From contig NZ_WUAX01000009.1 of NCBI RefSeq assembly GCF_009806985.1, forward strand, positions 186,001-250,000: a stretch of DNA of 64,000 nucleotides, in the 5' to 3' direction. Both the position numbers and the translations under genes were made by a program. Position 1 is the first letter of the stretch; every line of letters begins with the position of its first letter. The notes beneath the pieces are model-generated. The model was not told the DNA's origin. It made no database searches and saw nothing but the letters and a program-made list of their open reading frames with translations. Below, in pieces: positions 27,061 through 35,302 of the stretch. The stretch is from Halorubrum sp. JWXQ-INN 858 (lineage in GTDB: Archaea > Halobacteriota > Halobacteria > Halobacteriales > Haloferacaceae).

Positions 27061-27954
27061 CTACCGTCCGGCCCCGTCGCGGTCGGGGTCCGTGCGTGGA
27101 GACGCGCTGTCGGCCGGCGTCGGCGCTCGGCGGCGTTTGTGCGCGGTCCGCCGGTGGCGTGCGAGGAGCCGTGCGACGACCTCGCAGTCGACGTCGAGCC
27201 GTGCGGCGATGGCGTCGGCGTCGATCCCCGTCCCGCTCCGGTCCACCGTCCCGCTCCCGTCCACCGCCGCACCCTCCACCGCCGCGTTCTCGCCGTCCAC
27301 GCCCAGCCGCAGCACCCGATCGACGACGTCGTAGGACGCACCCAGCTCGTCCCGGTCGTACTGTCCGGGGAGGAACCCCGCAGCCGGCGGCTTCTCGCGG
27401 ACGAACGTGGGCACGTCGAGCGCCTCGGCCACCGCTCGGACCTCCGTCTTGTACAGGTGGCCGATCGGGAGGAGGTCAGCCGCCCCGTCGCCGTGTTTGG
27501 TGACGTAGCCGAGGAGGTGCTCGCTCCGATTCGTCGTCCCGAGGACGAGCCCCGTGGTCGCGTTCGCGGCGAGGTACGCCATTGACATCCGGAGCCGTGC
27601 CACGAGGTTTCCGGTCACGACTGGCTCCCCGTGGAGGTCGAACTCGTCGGGCACGAGCGCCCCGAACCGAGCGAGCAGCGGCTGGAGGTGGACCGTGTCG
27701 TGACCGATCCCGAGCGCTCCAGCGAGCGCCTCCGCGTCCCGCGCGTGTGCGTCGCTCGCCTTGTTACACGGGAGTATCAGCGCGTACACCCGTTCGGGGC
27801 CGAGGGCCTCGGTCGCGAGCGCGGCGGTGACCGTCGAGTCGAGCCCGCCGCTCATGTTGACTACGACGCGCTCGGCGTTCGCGTCCCGCACGGTAGTGCG
27901 GAGGAACGAGGCGATCCGATCGATCTCCGCATCGGCGGCGTCGCGGTCGATCAC
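27061..27954 (-). CDS. nadE: NAD+ synthetase
   Basis: Final step of NAD+ synthesis: amidation of deamido-NAD+. A 297-residue ATP-pyrophosphatase with P-loop SGGLDST at 35-41, plus GTTNRSEHLLGYVTKHGDGA and PIGHLYKTEV, which are NadE signatures. There is no glutaminase domain, so it is the ammonia-dependent form. The stretch about 225-250 is a repeat-like Gly/Asp/Ser insertion, and the C-terminus ends in a charged low-complexity tail, so the last 70 residues are not well conserved. Confidence 0.93.
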   Translation of the reverse strand: MIDRDAADAEIDRIASFLRTTVRDANAERVVVNMSGGLDSTVTAALATEALGPERVYALILPCNKASDAHARDAEALAGALGIGHDTVHLQPLLARFGALVPDEFDLHGEPVVTGNLVARLRMSMAYLAANATTGLVLGTTNRSEHLLGYVTKHGDGAADLLPIGHLYKTEVRAVAEALDVPTFVREKPPAAGFLPGQYDRDELGASYDVVDRVLRLGVDGENAAVEGAAVDGSGTVDRSGTGIDADAIAARLDVDCEVVARLLARHRRTAHKRRRAPTPADSASPRTDPDRDGAGR

Positions 27955-28129
27955 GGCAGTTGTCTCCCGGGTATCGCCCTGATGGCTACCCCCGATCGTC
28001 GATCACCGCCGTATCGATGGCCGTTATTCGGAAACACATTCTCGTAGTACCACGGCGTCTCGGTGCACTAATGTCTTTTTCTCCTCTCGTTCTCTAGTCT
28101 ATAGTAGTGTATAAGGGCGTACTACCGAA

Positions 28130-28138
28130 CGTTTATTG
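28130..28138 (+). promoter_or_regulatory. TATA box upstream of HTH gene
   Basis: CGTTTATTG centred about 32 nt before the ATG at 28166, inside an AT-rich stretch (28060-28140) unlike its surroundings. Confidence 0.5.
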
Positions 28139-28165
28139 AAATCAGATTCGGATCAGTTCGTACGC

Positions 28166-28726
28166 ATGTCGACCCTTCAGCTGAGTTCGAGCCAGAAACG
28201 CATCCTCACGTCCCTCGTGAACCTCTCGGACGGCGACGGTGCCGTCGTCCGCGGGCGCGACATCGCCGACGCGATCGACCGCAACCCGGGCACGGTCCGC
28301 AACCAGATGCAGTCGCTTCGGGCGCTCCAGCTGGTCGAGGGCGTTCCCGGGCCGAAGGGCGGATACAAGCCGACCGTGAACGCGTACGAGACGCTGGACA
28401 TCGAGCGGATGGACGACCCCGCGGAGGTCCCCGTCGAGCGCGAGGGGACCCCGGTACCCGGCGTGAACGTCGAGGGGATCGACCTGGCGAGCGTGCACAA
28501 CCCCGACCTCTGCCGCGTCGAGATCGTCGTCCGGGGGTCGCTCCACGAGTTCTCCGAGGGCGACCGGATCGTCGTCGGCCCGACGCCGACCGTGAAGCTC
28601 CGTATCGTCGGCGTCGTCGACGGCGTGAACCCGATGGAGAACACTCTCGTCGTCCGCGCGCGGAGCATGCAGGCACCCACCGAGCCGGGATCGGGCGGCG
28701 GGCGGCTCGGGAGCGCGGCCGACTGA
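28166..28726 (+). CDS. Winged-helix transcriptional regulator with C-terminal beta domain
   Basis: A 186-residue protein. The N-terminal winged helix spans about 5-75 (SSSQKRILTSLVNLSDGDGA, VRGRDIADAIDRNPGTVRNQ, MQSLRALQLVEGVPGPKGGY), resembling Rrf2/TrmB-type wHTH. The C-terminal half (about 105-175) is a beta-strand domain (DLCRVEIVVRGSLHEF, DRIVVGPTPTVKLRIVGVV, ENTLVVRARSM) that may bind a ligand. No cysteines suggest an Fe-S cluster except one in the C-terminal domain. The regulated genes are unknown; it stands alone with its own TATA box. Confidence 0.78.
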   Translation: MSTLQLSSSQKRILTSLVNLSDGDGAVVRGRDIADAIDRNPGTVRNQMQSLRALQLVEGVPGPKGGYKPTVNAYETLDIERMDDPAEVPVEREGTPVPGVNVEGIDLASVHNPDLCRVEIVVRGSLHEFSEGDRIVVGPTPTVKLRIVGVVDGVNPMENTLVVRARSMQAPTEPGSGGGRLGSAAD

Positions 28727-28800
28727 CGACCGGCCCGTTCCCGCGTCACGCACCCGTCTCGGTCGGATTCGGTTCTCGACGGTCATCCCCGCCCCAGGCG

Positions 28801-28896
28801 GGACTCAGCCCGTCTCCGTATCGTCTCGGGGAGGACTCAGTCGGTTCCCGTATCGTCTCGGGCGGGACTCAGTCGGTCCCCGCATCGTCTCGGGTG
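28801..28896. repeat. Tandem repeat, 32-bp unit x 3, overlapping the truA 3' end
   Basis: Units start at 28801, 28833 and 28865 (GGACTCAGTCGG..., ending CGTCTCGGG). The third copy encodes the truA stop and last eight residues, so the array has grown outward from the gene's end. Confidence 0.9.
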
Positions 28897-29786
28897 GACC
28901 CCTCCGTCGCGGCGATCCGGTCCCCTATCGCGCCGGTCGTCGCGACCGCCAGCCGCGCCTCGCGACGCCGCTCATCGAAGACGGCTCTCGCGCTCCCCGC
29001 CGCCTCCGGGTCGACCACGAAGCGCACGCCCTCGTACCCGACGTTCCACAGCACCAACGGCTCCGGCGGTGCGGGCCCGACGCCGCGTCCTCCGTCGATC
29101 GGTTCCGGCCCGAGGACCCGATCGAGGAACGCCGGCTCCGCCGCCCCGCATCCGACCAGCCGGGCCGCCTCGACGAGCCGCCTGACGAACGCCCGGGGGA
29201 ACCCGCCCGCCGTCACCTCGACGACGACGAGGTCCTCCGCGACGCGGGTCGCCGTCGCCCGGACGTCACGTTCCGTCCCGGTTCGATCCGACGTGAGGTT
29301 CCGGAAGTCGTGTGCGCCGGAGAGCCGGTCGAGCGCCCCGGCGAGCCGGGCGTCGTCGATCGACGGTGGCTCGGAAGCGTCCTCCCCCGGCGCCTGGTCG
29401 GAGCCGGACTCCCGTGGGGCGTAGAGGTGGTAGCGGTACGTGCGGCTCGCGGCGTCGTGGGTCGCGTGGAAGCCGGCGGGGGCGTCGGCGGCGGCCCAGA
29501 CGCGGACCGACCCGGGGAGCTGCCCGTTGAACGCGCGCGGCGTGAGCCAGTCGGGGGCGTCGAACGCGACGGTTTGGGCCGCCGCGGAGACGCCGGCGTC
29601 CGTTCGTCCCGCCGCGGCGTACCCCGGCGGCGTCGCGTGCGTCGGGCCGTCGCCGCGCTCGATAAGCCCGTGTTTCGCGAGCGCGCGCAGCAGCGTCCCC
29701 TCGACGGTCGTCGCGTGCGGCTGCCGCTGGAACCCCGCGAACCCCCGGCCGTCGTACGCGACCCGGTACGCGCGCCGCCGGGTCAC
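28869..29786 (-). CDS. truA: tRNA pseudouridine synthase A
   Basis: Forms pseudouridine in the anticodon arm (positions 38-40) of tRNAs. A 305-residue TruA with catalytic Asp63 in AAGRTDAGVSAAAQ, N-terminal RVAYDGRGFAGFQRQP, and conserved SRTYRYHLYA and GAHDFRNLTS. The C-terminal part (AFVRRLVEAARLVG) is present. It starts at GTG 29784-29786, which overlaps the stop of the preceding universal stress gene (GTGA), so the two form an operon read on the minus strand. The long in-frame extension upstream belongs to the other gene's antiphase and is not used. Confidence 0.93.
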   Translation of the reverse strand: MTRRRAYRVAYDGRGFAGFQRQPHATTVEGTLLRALAKHGLIERGDGPTHATPPGYAAAGRTDAGVSAAAQTVAFDAPDWLTPRAFNGQLPGSVRVWAAADAPAGFHATHDAASRTYRYHLYAPRESGSDQAPGEDASEPPSIDDARLAGALDRLSGAHDFRNLTSDRTGTERDVRATATRVAEDLVVVEVTAGGFPRAFVRRLVEAARLVGCGAAEPAFLDRVLGPEPIDGGRGVGPAPPEPLVLWNVGYEGVRFVVDPEAAGSARAVFDERRREARLAVATTGAIGDRIAATEGSTRDDAGTD

Positions 29787-30220
29787 GCCTCGCGGTCCGC
29801 CATCGGCACCGTGAGAACCGGGACGGGCGAGGTCCGGACGATCTTCTCGGTCACGCTGCCGAGGAGGACCCGCTGGAGCCCGGTTCGGGCGTGCGTCGGC
29901 ATCACCACGACGTCGGCACCGGTGTCCTCGATCGCGTTCTCGATCGCGCGGAGCGGCTCGCCGCGGACGACGTTCCCGGTCACCGCGACGCCGTCGTCCG
30001 CCAGCGACGCCGTCACCGCTTCGACGCGTTTCCGTGCCGCCCCCTCGACGCGCCCCGCGATGTCGCTCACGCGGGGGCCCGCCAGGGTTCGTTCGAGCGT
30101 GTCGACCGCGGAGACGACGTGGACCGTGGCGTCGTACCGCCGCGCGAGGCTCCTCGCGTGGGGGATCGCGTCGTTCGCCTCGCCCCCCGGCGCGACGGGG
30201 AGGAGGATGTCGTCGTACAT
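29783..30220 (-). CDS. Universal stress protein (UspA family)
   Basis: A 145-residue UspA-domain protein: MYDDILLPVAPGGEAND, then the ATP-binding-type region VVMPTHARTGLQRVLLGSVT and ending VPVLTVPMA. The G-2x-G-9x-G(S/T) nucleotide motif is approximate (THARTGLQRVLLGSVTEKIV). The start was set at ATG 30220; the upstream frame is not family-like. Its stop overlaps the truA start. USP genes are numerous in haloarchaea and the target is unknown. Confidence 0.9.
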   Translation of the reverse strand: MYDDILLPVAPGGEANDAIPHARSLARRYDATVHVVSAVDTLERTLAGPRVSDIAGRVEGAARKRVEAVTASLADDGVAVTGNVVRGEPLRAIENAIEDTGADVVVMPTHARTGLQRVLLGSVTEKIVRTSPVPVLTVPMADREA

Positions 30221-30398
30221 ACCCGTCCGTGGTGGCGCGGCGTGCAAAACGATACCGGCCGTCGTCGACGGCGGGCCGAGAACGACAGATCGGAAACGAC
30301 GGAGCGGCCGAGGATCGACCCTTATAAAGCCGCGATCCCGCTCCCACAGCACGGGACCGGACCGCACCCGCTAAGTGCCCCGATCCCCAACTCGGGGT

Positions 30399-31472
30399 AT
30401 GCACTACCGAGAACTCGGTGCCTCCGGCGTCGAGGTGTCGGAGATCGGCTTCGGCGCGTGGGTCGTCGGCACGAACTGGTGGGGGGACCGAAGCGAGTCA
30501 CAGGCGATCGGGATGGTCGAGGACGCGCTCGACCACGGCGTGACGTACATCGACACGGGCGACGTGTACGGCCACGGCGACAGCGAGGAGATCGTCGGGA
30601 AGGCGATCGACGGCCGGCGCGACGAGGTGACGCTCGCGACGAAGGTCGGCTACGACTTCTACAACAACCCGCAGGCGGGCCACGGCGAGCTCCCGAAGGA
30701 GCTGACCACCGATTACTTGGAGACCGCGTTCGAGCGGTCGCTCGACCGGCTGGACACCGACTACGTCGACCTGCTACAGCTCCACAACGCGAACGTCAGC
30801 GAGGTCGACGGGGAGGTCCGTGACCTCCTCCGCGAGTGGAAGGCCGACGGTCGCGTCCGCGCGCTCGGGTGGGCGCTCGGCCCCTCGATCGGCTGGCTCG
30901 CGGAGGGCGACGCCGCCGTCGAGTATGAGGAGTTCGACGCGGTCCAGACCGTCTTCAACCTGTTCGAGCAGGAGCCGGGCCGCCACTTCGTCGACACGAT
31001 CCGCGAGACGGGATCGGACACCTCGGTCATCGCGCGGGTGCCCCACTCCTCCGGGCTGCTCAACGAGCAGGTGACGCCCGACACCGTGCTCGAGGAGGGC
31101 GACCACCGGTCACACCGTCCCCAGGAGTGGTACGAGACGGGGTGGGAGAAGGTCGAAACGATCCGCTTCCTGGAGGACGTCGACGGCGAGGTCGGGGCCC
31201 GCACGCTGAGCCAGGCGACGATCCGCTGGCTGCTCGCCCACGACGAGGTCGCGTCGGTCACGCCGACGTTCCGGAACGTCGACGACATCGCCGCGTGGAG
31301 CGCCGCCAGCGACGTCCCGCCGATCACCGACGAGGAGTACGACCGGCTGGAGGAGTTGTACGCGACGAACTTCGGGATCGACCGCGACGACGGGATGGAC
31401 GTGCTCCGCACCTCCGTCGACGGCGAGGACATTGAGGCGGCCGGCCTCGACAAGCGCGCCGCGTCCTACTGA
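30399..31472 (+). CDS. Aldo/keto reductase
   Basis: NADP-dependent (beta/alpha)8 oxidoreductase of 357 residues. The catalytic tetrad is visible as Asp and Tyr in YIDTGDVYGHGDSEE, Lys in LATKVGYDF and His in LLQLHNANV. The N-terminus HYRELGASGVEVSEIGFGAW is the usual first strand. Substrate not predictable; similar haloarchaeal proteins are annotated generically. A CCTTATAAAG box at about 30330 implies a 40-nt leader. It is the last core-like gene before the copper island. Confidence 0.91.
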   Translation: MHYRELGASGVEVSEIGFGAWVVGTNWWGDRSESQAIGMVEDALDHGVTYIDTGDVYGHGDSEEIVGKAIDGRRDEVTLATKVGYDFYNNPQAGHGELPKELTTDYLETAFERSLDRLDTDYVDLLQLHNANVSEVDGEVRDLLREWKADGRVRALGWALGPSIGWLAEGDAAVEYEEFDAVQTVFNLFEQEPGRHFVDTIRETGSDTSVIARVPHSSGLLNEQVTPDTVLEEGDHRSHRPQEWYETGWEKVETIRFLEDVDGEVGARTLSQATIRWLLAHDEVASVTPTFRNVDDIAAWSAASDVPPITDEEYDRLEELYATNFGIDRDDGMDVLRTSVDGEDIEAAGLDKRAASY

Positions 31473-32505
31473 TCCGCATCGGGGCGCACTGACCCGCGCC
31501 GCGATCGGACACGGTCGGCGTCGGCTTTGAGGAGGCCGACCCCGTTCCCGCCCTTTAAGACCTGAGCGGCCCCGTCCCTGCCTTTAAATAGGGATCGAGC
31601 CAACTGAGGGTCCTTTTAAGGAGAAACGAGGAGGGGCTTCGGGCCGCCGTTCGACGGGTACGGATCTCCGACGGAGCACGACCTCCCTTTCGCGTCGAAA
31701 CCGCACGACCCGTCGACGTCGAGGGATCGGAGATTCACTTCCACTACGAGCTCCCGGCCGTCGTTTCGGGGCGTCTCGTCGCCACGTCGCCGTCGCTCTC
31801 GGCGGTCGGAAGTGGTGGCTCGGGCGAAACCCGTCATCACAAGGGGCTCAGAGGGGGTAACACGTCGTCACGGCCACCACAGCCGAATTACCTCACTGAG
31901 GGTTATAAACTGACCGTGATGCGAGCCCTTTTGAGTGCCACGTAGAGTTACCAATCCCTCAGCGTTCAGCAGGCGATCGGTCACCCGGCCGTTGGACGAG
32001 GCGTCTCTTCGAGTCCTTCAACCTCGTTGATTCACTCCACTCGAGCATACTCTCGGGTCCACGGTTCTTGGGGGAAGAGCTCGTTTTTTATCAAGCATCT
32101 CGCGTCCTTTATTTATCGGTTGGTTGGACTCTCCGCGGTCAGTACGCACACTGTACCGAGCAGCTGTTTGGGACGTTAATTTGTCCGAAGACGGAATTTC
32201 AGTAGAGCCGCTCCGTTCTATCGATCGGGGTTGAGTACCGCTTTCCGCGCCTGAAACTCCTCGTCCTTGACGTCCTCCCCGCGCTGAAGCGCGAGGCTTT
32301 CGCCTCGCTTCTCCGTAACCGAGAACGGCAATGACGACGAGCGGAACGGACCCGGCCGACATCCACATCCAGCTGACACCCACATGACTGTCCCGATAGC
32401 AACAAGAAGCATAAATCAAGCCAGTGATGTGTAGACTATGCGAAGTCAGAACCGCTATTCAATCGGAGCCTCCCCGGACCCGCGGACTACAGAGAGGCAT
32501 GCCGA
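31473..32505. other. 1-kb non-coding, decayed region at the island edge
   Basis: No supported gene. Base composition falls from left to right. It contains several TTTAA/TTATAA elements (31549-31620, 31900-31910, 32080-32115) and an IS200/IS605-type end at 32267-32319. A short minus-strand frame (31616-31840) has no recognisable family and is probably a remnant. The stretch 31930-32110, with TTCAACCTCGTTGATTCACTC, looks like insertion-sequence debris but cannot be assigned. Confidence 0.6.
32267..32319. mobile_element. IS200/IS605-type element end (solitary remnant)
   Basis: TTGACGTCCTCCCCGCGCTG followed by AAGCGCGAGGCTTTCGCCTC forms two adjacent hairpins (GCGCTGAAGCGC and GCGAGGC/GCCTCGC). 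This is the terminal pattern of haloarchaeal IS200/IS605 elements and their short derivatives. About 45 bp are shared with 40265-40312, on the other side of the copper genes. No transposase remains. Confidence 0.6.
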
Positions 32506-34728
32506 ATGAAACAGAACGGCGGTTCGTCTCGCGACCGGCCGACGGATAAACAGTGTCCGTGCTGTCGCGTCTGCAGTCTTCAACGTGAAGGAGAGCGGTT
32601 CACTGGCTCGGAACCCACCGACAGCCACGGGGCCAAGAAAGGCCGCGACGGCCACGACCACCACGGGGATCACGACGTCGACCACGGAGGCCAGAAGAGT
32701 GATCGTGAGGGTGATCACGAGGATGATCACCGGCACGATGCGCACGAGGGTCACGGAGCGACACACGACCACAGCGGTCACGAGCGGATGTTTCGACGCC
32801 GGTTCTGGGTCTGTCTCGTCCTCTCCGTTCCGGTCGTCGTCTACAGTGAGTTCGTACAGGGATTGCTCGGGTACACGCCGCCGCCGCTCCCGGGGTCGGA
32901 CCTGATCGCGGCGGGGCTCGCCGTCGTCGTGTTCGCGTACGGGGGCGTGCCGTTCCTCAAGATGGCGCGAACGGAGCTCGCGAACCGGGAGCCGGGGATG
33001 ATGACGCTGATCTCGATGGCGATCACCGTCGCGTTCGTCTACAGCCTCGCGGCGATGGCGATTCCGGAGACGATGGGCTTTTTCTGGGAACTCGTGACGC
33101 TCATCGTCATCATGTTGCTCGGTCACTGGATCGAGATGCGAAGCGTCCGTCGGGCGTCGGGAGCGCTCGACGAACTGGCCGGGTTGATGCCCGATACTGC
33201 CGAGCGGATCAGCGACGACGGCGACGTCGAGGAGGTCCCGCTCGACGACCTCCGCGAGGACGACCTCGTCCTCGTTCGTCCCGGGGCGAACGTCCCCGCG
33301 GATGGGGTCGTCGAGGAGGGCGACTCGAACGTCGACGAGTCGATGATCACCGGCGAGTCGAAACCGGTCTCGAAGGAGCCGGGCGCCAACGTCGTCGGCG
33401 GGACGATAAACGGCGACGGTAGCCTTCGGGTCCGGATCACGGCGACCGGTGAGAAAACGGCGCTCGCCGGCATCATGCGACTCGTCGAGGAGGCACAGCA
33501 AAGCAAGTCACGGACGCAGGTGCTCGCCGACAGGGCGGCAGGGTGGTTGTTCTACGTCGCGCTCGCCGTCGCAGCGATAACCGCGGTCGCGTGGACCGTC
33601 GCCGTCGGTTTCGGCCTCACGGTGGTCGAGCGCGTCGTCACCGTCCTCGTCATCGCGTGTCCGCACGCGCTCGGACTCGCCGTCCCGCTCGTCGTCGCCA
33701 TCAACACGACGACCGCCGCGAAGAACGGCATCCTCATCCGGGACCGCATCGCGATGGAGGAGGCGCGAAACCTCGACACCGTCGTGTTCGATAAGACGGG
33801 AACCCTCACGAAAGGGGAACAGGGCGTCGTCGACATCGCGACCGAGGCGATCGACGAGGGGGACGCGCTTTCGCTGATGGCTGCCGTCGAAGGCGACTCC
33901 GAGCACATGATCGCCCGGGCGATTCGAGACGAGGCGACGGCACGTGGAGTAGCCGTTCCGAATGCGACCGGGTTCGAGGCGCTGAAAGGGCGGGGCGTGC
34001 GGGCGACCGTCGATGGCGAACCGCTTCACGTCGGAGGGCCGAACCTCCTGACCCATCTCGACACCGACGTTCCCGACTCCCTCGCTACGTTCACGGACGA
34101 CGCCGGGGAGCGGGGACAGACCGTCGTCTACCTCGTTCGCGACGGCCGAGTAGTGGCGGCCGTCGCCCTCGCGGACGTCATCCGCGAACAGAGCGCGGAT
34201 GCGGTGGACTCCCTCCACCGGATGGGGATCGAGGTCGCGATCCTCACTGGAGACAGTAGGGACGTCGCTGAGGCGGTGGCTGACCAGCTCGGCGTCGATA
34301 CCGTGTTCGCCGAAGTCCTGCCCGAGGATAAAGACGAGAAGATCGTCGAACTACAGGACGCGGGGAAGGCGGTCGCGATGGTCGGTGACGGCGTCAACGA
34401 CGCGCCGGCGCTCACGCGTGCCGACGTCGGCATCGCCATCGGATCGGGGACGGACGTCGCCGTGGAGGCCGGTGACATCGTCCTCGTGGACAGCGACCCC
34501 GTCGACGTGGTCCGGCTGGTCCGACTGAGCAAGAAGAGCTACCGGAAGATGCAGGAGAACCTCGTGTGGGCGACCGGGTACAACGTGTTCGCACTGCCGC
34601 TCGCCGCGGGGATCCTCGCGCCGATCGGCATCCTCCTGTCGCCCGCTGTCGGGGCCGTGCTCATGTCCGCGAGTACCGTCATCGTCGCGATCAACGCCCA
34701 GCGACTCCGGCGGGCGGATCTCGAATAG
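32506..34728 (+). CDS. copB: Copper-translocating P1B-type ATPase, CopB class (CPH motif)
   Basis: A 740-residue P-type ATPase. The N-terminus has a cysteine group (QCPCCRVC) and a long His/Asp region (about 45-95), a cytosolic metal-binding tail replacing HMA domains. Transmembrane helices follow, with the transport motif C385-P-H387 in [13 protein letters not shown], characteristic of CopB-type (P1B-3) pumps. The phosphorylated Asp429 is in [10 protein letters not shown], the actuator motif is TGES, and the hinge is [16 protein letters not shown]. CopB pumps export Cu2+ or Cu+. It opens the island; a CATAAATC box lies about 90 nt upstream. Convergent with the DUF411 lipoprotein gene. Confidence 0.93.
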   Translation: MKQNGGSSRDRPTDKQCPCCRVCSLQREGERFTGSEPTDSHGAKKGRDGHDHHGDHDVDHGGQKSDREGDHEDDHRHDAHEGHGATHDHSGHERMFRRRFWVCLVLSVPVVVYSEFVQGLLGYTPPPLPGSDLIAAGLAVVVFAYGGVPFLKMARTELANREPGMMTLISMAITVAFVYSLAAMAIPETMGFFWELVTLIVIMLLGHWIEMRSVRRASGALDELAGLMPDTAERISDDGDVEEVPLDDLREDDLVLVRPGANVPADGVVEEGDSNVDESMITGESKPVSKEPGANVVGGTINGDGSLRVRITATGEKTALAGIMRLVEEAQQSKSRTQVLADRAAGWLFYVALAVAAITAVAWTVAVGFGLTVVERVVTVLVIACPHALGLAVPLVVAINTTTAAKNGILIRDRIAMEEARNLDTVVFDKTGTLTKGEQGVVDIATEAIDEGDALSLMAAVEGDSEHMIARAIRDEATARGVAVPNATGFEALKGRGVRATVDGEPLHVGGPNLLTHLDTDVPDSLATFTDDAGERGQTVVYLVRDGRVVAAVALADVIREQSADAVDSLHRMGIEVAILTGDSRDVAEAVADQLGVDTVFAEVLPEDKDEKIVELQDAGKAVAMVGDGVNDAPALTRADVGIAIGSGTDVAVEAGDIVLVDSDPVDVVRLVRLSKKSYRKMQENLVWATGYNVFALPLAAGILAPIGILLSPAVGAVLMSASTVIVAINAQRLRRADLE

Positions 34729-34749
34729 CACTCGGTGAGTCGAGTTCGT

Positions 34750-35244
34750 CTACAGTTCGATGAACTGCTCATACTCGCCGTCGTCATCGAAGGCGTAGAC
34801 GGTCCACTCCCCGTCCTTCTCGCCGCCCATCCCCGGTGAGCCGGCGGGCATCCCCGGAAGGGCGATTCCGGCGACGTCGGACTCCCTCTCGAACAGTTCG
34901 CCGACGACTTCGACTGGAACGTGCCCCTCGATCACGTAGTCGTCGAGTTCGACCGTGTGACAGCTGTCGAGATCGGACGGGATCCCGCGTTCGCGTTTGA
35001 CGGCGTCGATGTCGGCGGGCTCCCGCACGTCGAGTTCGTCGTCGAGGTGGTCATCGAGGTACGCTGCGTACTCGTTACAGCAGTCGCAGTTCGGTGCGTT
35101 GTACTGGACGGCATGTGTGGCGGCGAGCGACTCCGGCACGGTCCACTCCTCGCGGGTCGCGTCGCCGCCGAGACAGCCGGCGAGTGCGACCGTCGTCCCC
35201 GCAGCGACGATCATCGACCGACGGGAGAGCGGTTCGGGTGACAT
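34750..35244 (-). CDS. DUF411 metal-binding lipoprotein, Tat-exported
   Basis: A 164-residue exported protein. The Tat motif SRRSMIV is followed by a hydrophobic stretch and lipobox LAGC (lipidated Cys24). The DUF411 domain has C53-D-C55-C56 in APNCDCCNEYAAYL, then SCHTVELDDYVIEGHVPVEV and ALPGMPAGSPGM, all family hallmarks. DUF411 proteins are found almost only in copper-resistance clusters and are thought to bind copper outside the membrane. It sits 58 bp from the copA stop and may share its transcript, or be read from its own promoter. Confidence 0.9.
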   Translation of the reverse strand: MSPEPLSRRSMIVAAGTTVALAGCLGGDATREEWTVPESLAATHAVQYNAPNCDCCNEYAAYLDDHLDDELDVREPADIDAVKRERGIPSDLDSCHTVELDDYVIEGHVPVEVVGELFERESDVAGIALPGMPAGSPGMGGEKDGEWTVYAFDDDGEYEQFIEL

Positions 35245-35302
35245 CGTGTGTCCTTCGGGTCCATGCCTGGTTCGTCGTTCGTCCGTTCTCAGTTTTCGGG
35301 AC

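Noticed and set aside
31616..31840. A 74-residue minus-strand frame in the 1-kb gap
   Set aside because: No homology pattern, no promoter, Arg-rich composition; likely chance or decayed sequence.
32018..32419. Overlapping minus-strand frames containing RRKPRASARGG-type peptides
   Set aside because: The peptide comes from the IS200/IS605 terminal hairpin; the same string appears at the other element end, so it is not a gene.
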